From: Datisca glomerata
Lineage: Eukaryota; Streptophyta; Magnoliopsida; Cucurbitales; Datiscaceae
NCBI GenBank assembly: GCA_003255025.1
Contig: QANY01013337.1
Location: 1,118,237 to 1,182,236 of the forward strand
Reading direction: 5' to 3'
DNA length: 64,000 nt
This document shows positions 60,358-64,000 of this stretch, piece after piece. The notes under the pieces were generated by a model. That model saw only the letters and a program-made list of their open reading frames with translations. It was not told where the DNA came from and did not search any database. The position numbers and the translations under genes were made by a program. The stretch's first letter is position 1; every line of letters starts with the position of its first letter.

Positions 60358-60665
60358 AACTCCTCCTCCTCCTCCTCCTCCTCCTCCTCCTCCTCCTCCN
60401 TGTGAGATCCTGTGACCCATTCTTCTTTTTCTTCTTCTTCTTCTTCTTCTTCTTCTTCTTCTGTGAGATCCTGTGACCCATTCTTCTTCTGTGAGATCCT
60501 GTGACCCATTCTTCTTCTTCTTCTTCTTCTTCTTCTTCTGTGAGATCCTGTGACCCATTCTTCTTCTTCGGCGAGGCCCACCGACCATTCTTCTTGTTCG
60601 GCGAGACCCACCGACCGTTCTTCTTTTTCAACGAGACTCACCGACCATTCTTCTTCTTCTTCTTA
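60358..60665. repeat. (CTC)n/(CTT)n microsatellite with interspersed minisatellite
   Basis: (CTC)n up to an N at 60400, then (TTC)n blocks separated by four copies of TGTGAGATCCTGTGACCCAT and then CGAGACCCACCGACC.TTC units. Long frames here in both directions (Glu/Lys/Arg or Ser/Phe runs) are artefacts of the repeat. Confidence 0.9.
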
Positions 60666-61080
60666 CACTCAGGTATTGATTCTTCTTTTTTACATAGAAA
60701 AGGACTTGTTGCCCCGTTCTTATTTTGTTCTTTCGTCCTCTTTCCTTGTACCTTAGAATCGAAACTTTTTTATGTACTGGAAATTTAAGGGAAATCATCT
60801 AGGGTTTAAAAATCAAACTTTTTCTATACTGGGGTTGGGGAAAATCGCCAAGGGTTTGAAAAGCATTTCCTTGCTTTATACAAAACAAATTTAATTTTTT
60901 AAATATCAATTTAAATGGTTGATGGTTATGGGTTTTAGCTTGAAGTTCTTGCAAGAAGATAGTTGTTATTCGTATGGTTATAAGTTCTGAGAGTTTAGAT
61001 ACAATCAGCTTGCCCCTCTTAATTATTATAATCTCTTACATCACTAGATCGCTTGATGCTTGTGATAACCATATATATTC

Positions 61081-61330
61081 ACTACTTGAAGGGTTCAAAT
61101 AGTTATTTAGGATTACTTGAACTCCTCAGATAGTCATTTTGATTCTGATAGTGAGTAATCCAGTGAACAAGTGGCTGCTTGAAGGGTTCAAGCAGTTATT
61201 TATGGCTCTTGAACCCCTCAAGTAGTCATTTTTATTCTGGCAATCAGTGATTCAGTGATTCAGTGAACAAGTGACTACGTGAAGGGATTCAAGTAGTCAT
61301 AAATGCTTGAACTCTTCAAGTAGTTAGTCT
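61081..61330. repeat. Palindrome cluster 1 (ACTACTTGAA/TTCAAGTAGT)
   Basis: Three paired units at about 61081, 61171 and 61272, each a palindrome with GGG loop followed about 10 bp later by one with CCC loop. The unit at 61174-61196 has matching changes in both arms (GCTGCTTGAA with TTCAAGCAGT). Confidence 0.8.
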
Positions 61331-62870
61331 TTCTCTTCCGATCATATTCTGGTGCGTCCACAAAAGAGATAATGAACTTATAGAAATATGAGATCTCTTT
61401 TTTTTTTATTTTTTTAGATGAATAGATCGATATGGCTTACGGGCAGGGTCGATAGCGGACGAGTGTGTTCTCTTTCTTTTATTTTCCCACCCAGAGAGAG
61501 GGGATCCTGCGCCTGATCCAATGGTGGTTCCTGGTGAATAAAGATTCCCTTCCCTAAGACGAGACGAGCTCACTGAGGAAAGACTAAACATCCGCTTGTC
61601 CTCCAGTTTCAGGTCTTCCTTTATGCAGGTTATGAATTCAAGGTAAAGGGTTCGAAGAAAATACGAATACTGAAAAGCTCAACCACTGGTTTTTGGGTTG
61701 TTTACTGGCAGAATAAAAATAACTACTTGAATTAATAACGACTCGAAGGGTTCGGGTTATCATAAAAATACATGTAATTTAGACATTATCAAAATTAAAA
61801 ACTCTTATATTGGTTTGTTTACTGGCAGAATCAAATAAGGAAAAAAATCAATGTCTCGTCGGTTATTTCGTTAGGGCATGATGCCCAGCAAGTCTTTCAT
61901 AAAATGACTGCTGGATGAGTCAGTTCTTGGTTTGAGACTATTTTTTGTATTCTAAACATGTGTAGGTACAATATATGAAGTTCTAATATCAATGATTTTA
62001 CATATGGTGGATTGAGATTTGTGAACAAATATATGCTTATGGAAGAATGGCTGCTGTAAAAATATCGTAGTCAAATTGAAACAAAAGTAGGCTATATTAT
62101 TGTTGCTTCGAGAATAAATGTGGGTATTTTGAATTGTGCAACCTTCTTGATGAAGTGAGTGAAGCCAGTTGCAAGAACAATGATTTAAAAGAACTTAAGG
62201 ATGAGCTCCACCATATGGATATAAGGATTCAAGCATTAGAGAGTTGGATGGGCACGTTGAAATTTTTTTTCATGTTGCATTCTATGTTTTGCATTTATAA
62301 TTATGGTCATTGTTAGTGGCAAGTAGGATCAGTTGTAGTATTAATCAGTATGTGGTGATAATTATTTGTATGTCTGAACTTGTTTTATACTTAGTGCAAG
62401 CATGTATAGAGATTGTAATTGTACCAAATTAAATTATTTTGTTGCACTATATGGTAGACAAGGCTTATTGCCCAGCTAAAACAATTGACATAAATGAGAA
62501 AGATTGTTAACTAAATTGTTTTAAACCTTGTGAAAAGGTACATATGAGAAAAATGAAGCACAATTAGCCACATACAAAAGCTTGATAAATATTACAACTA
62601 CTCAACTTTAACAAATCTATCCACAATAAGAACTTATATGGGAGTCTCATATAAGAACTTTCAAGTGAACATCGAACTAACACCAATGCAATGACCGACC
62701 AATAAGCTTAGTTCTTGACAATGATCATGTTGTAAAATGTTAAAAGAGCACGTATGAGTATTTTATGAACTTTGTTATTTTAAGCTACTTTGAATATCGC
62801 ACCTTAATAGTTCGTAGCCTCCATGTACATGTCTTTTCAGCATAAACAATCACCAAAATGTCGGCGTGGA
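61331..62870. other. Interior between palindrome clusters
   Basis: 61430-61600 has a different, less AT-rich composition with an unrecognised minus-strand frame (61406-61591). 62134-62316 (plus) has an unrecognised charged frame (SCKNNDLKELKDELHHMDIR). No family assigned. Confidence 0.35.
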
Positions 62871-62877
62871 TTTGAAA

Positions 62878-63130
62878 ACTTGAAAGATTCAAGTAGTTGT
62901 TTATGGTTACTTGAATCCTTCAAGTAGTTACTTTATTTTACTAGTCAGCAAATCAGAGACTAGTAGACTACTTGAAGGGTTCAAGTAGTTTTTTATAACT
63001 ACTTGAACCCTTCAACTAGTTTTTTTTTTCAATCAGCAACCCAGACACCAGGCGACTACTTCAATGGTTCGAGTAGTTATTTATGACTACTTGAACCCTT
63101 TAAATAGTTATTTTTAGTCTGCTAGTAAGC
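62878..63130. repeat. Palindrome cluster 2 (ACTACTTGAA/TTCAAGTAGT)
   Basis: Three paired units at about 62878, 62967 and 63054, period about 88 bp. The unit at 62967-62989 is a perfect palindrome with 10-bp arms and a GGG loop. Confidence 0.85.
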
Positions 63131-63229
63131 AACCAAGTAATTACTTGAGCTCTTTTCTATGTTCAAAAAAAGAGAAGAAATGGTAACTGAGTGCGTCTCG
63201 TTGAAGAAGAAGAATAATAATGGGCCTGT

Positions 63230-63440
63230 CTCACTAAAGAAGCAGCAGAAGAAGAATGGGTCTCCCTGAAGAAGAAGAAGAAGAAGAAGAAGAAGAAGAA
63301 GAAGAAGAAGAAGAAGAAGAAGAAGAAGAAGAAGAAGAAGAATGAGTATCGCTAAAGAAGAAGAATGGGTCACCGTCTTGCTGAAGAATCATAGAGTCTC
63401 ATTGAAGAAGAAGAAGAGAAGGAGGAGGAGGAGGATGAGC
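63230..63440. repeat. (GAA)n microsatellite
   Basis: A long GAA run at 63265-63341 with flanking GAAGAATGGGTC units; inverted counterpart of the (TTC)n/GACCCATTC tract at 60420-60560. Confidence 0.9.
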
Positions 63441-63465
63441 TTCGTTGAAGAAGATGGAATAAGCA

Positions 63466-63885
63466 AGACATGAGGAAGCTAAAAATGGAGAAGATAGTAC
63501 TTGTCAAATTTGTTTGATTTGATATGTGTATTGGGAAGAGAAGAGAGATTATTAGGGAAGAGAGAGATTGTATTAGTTATTTTAATTTGGTAAGAAAATA
63601 AGCAAGATAGGAGGAAGCTAAAAATAGAGAAGATAATACTTGTCAAATTTGTTTGATTTGATATGTGCATTGGGAAAAGAAGAGAGGTGATTAAGGAAGA
63701 GAGAGATTGTATTAGTTGATTTGATTTGGTGAGAGAAGAAGCAAGAAAGGAGGAAGCTAAAAATGGAGAAGATACTACTTGTCAAATTTGTTTGATTTGA
63801 TATGTGTTTTGGGAATAGAAGAGAAATGATTAGGGAAGAGGGAAATTGTATTAATTGATTTGATTTGGTGGGTCAAAGATACATT
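63466..63885. repeat. 139-bp tandem repeat, three copies, and right arm of the inverted repeat
   Basis: Units start AAGCTAAAAATRGAGAAGAT at 63476, 63615 and 63754, period 139 bp. The third unit continues into 63886-63975, which pairs with the left arm at 57545. A (TA)n tract is at 63893-63909. Confidence 0.85.
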
Positions 63886-64000
63886 TTTCTTATATATATA
63901 TATATATATGAGAAAATTGTATTTTTTTTTCCAAGAAAAACTTTAAAATGGTGTAGATTTATGAATAAATTTTTATTGATTGACCATGAAAATTGAGAGA

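Noticed and set aside
60277..60788. Frames of about 90-106 codons with Glu, Lys/Arg or Ser/Phe runs on both strands
   Set aside because: They translate a trinucleotide repeat, cross an N, and have no conserved domain.
61406..61591. Possible organellar insert because of its distinct composition
   Set aside because: I could not match it to a mitochondrial or plastid gene by eye; a search against organelle genomes would decide.

Overview
This window is nuclear DNA from a flowering plant, most likely a eudicot. The evidence is spliced genes with GT-AG introns, a plant pectin methylesterase, FAR1-type Mutator transposases, a plant mobile domain (PMD) gene, Ty1/copia and Ty3/gypsy retrotransposons, and an inserted piece of mitochondrial nad3. 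I cannot name the species. Only two host genes look intact. All else is transposable elements at different stages of decay, simple repeats and AT-rich spacer. Two single N bases (4815, 60400) lie in microsatellites and look like assembly marks.

Layout. 1-2058 (minus): a pectinesterase with an inhibitor pro-domain; its 3' end lies outside the window. 2.7-5.2 kb: a copia fragment and two members of a non-autonomous family whose ends are rich in CCGAACC. 5.94-11.69 kb: element A, a non-autonomous Mutator-like element (MULE) with about 48-bp terminal inverted repeats (TIRs), a 9-bp target-site duplication (TSD), and a captured beta-tubulin fragment. 11.98-24.00 kb: element B, its larger relative in the same orientation, with an 11-bp TSD. 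B carries a decayed PMD gene and a decayed FAR1-type MULE transposase, with arrays of palindromic boxes between and outside them. 24.08-24.52 kb: a small foldback element. 25.3-31.6 kb: a composite block in which direct repeats of about 0.77-0.80 kb enclose a second MULE transposase copy, a mitochondrial nad3 piece and a LINE piece. 32.85-37.24 kb: a truncated minus-strand copia element with one long LTR. 37.2-38.75 kb: tandem repeats. 38,989-41,031 (plus): a three-exon gene for a conserved plant protein of 203 residues. 41,704-46,609: a structurally complete copia element with 297-bp LTRs and a GCTAC TSD, its reading frames broken. 47.55-51.89 kb: an LTR element of about 4.3 kb without recognisable pol, followed by a gypsy reverse transcriptase remnant. 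53.5-56 kb: a copia LTR remnant split by a third CCGAACC element, then a GC-rich hairpin-prone island. 57.5-64.0 kb: a region bounded by inverted repeats, containing two clusters of palindromes and long (TTC)n/(GAA)n tracts.

How it fits together. The most informative part is 5.9-24 kb. Elements A and B share TIRs, subterminal box arrays and right-end sequence, so they belong to one MULE family. B is the decayed autonomous type (transposase plus PMD gene) and A is a Pack-MULE-like derivative that carries part of a host tubulin gene. Most element proteins in this window are interrupted by stops or frameshifts, so current activity is unlikely from these copies. All family assignments come from motifs read by eye; no database search was run.
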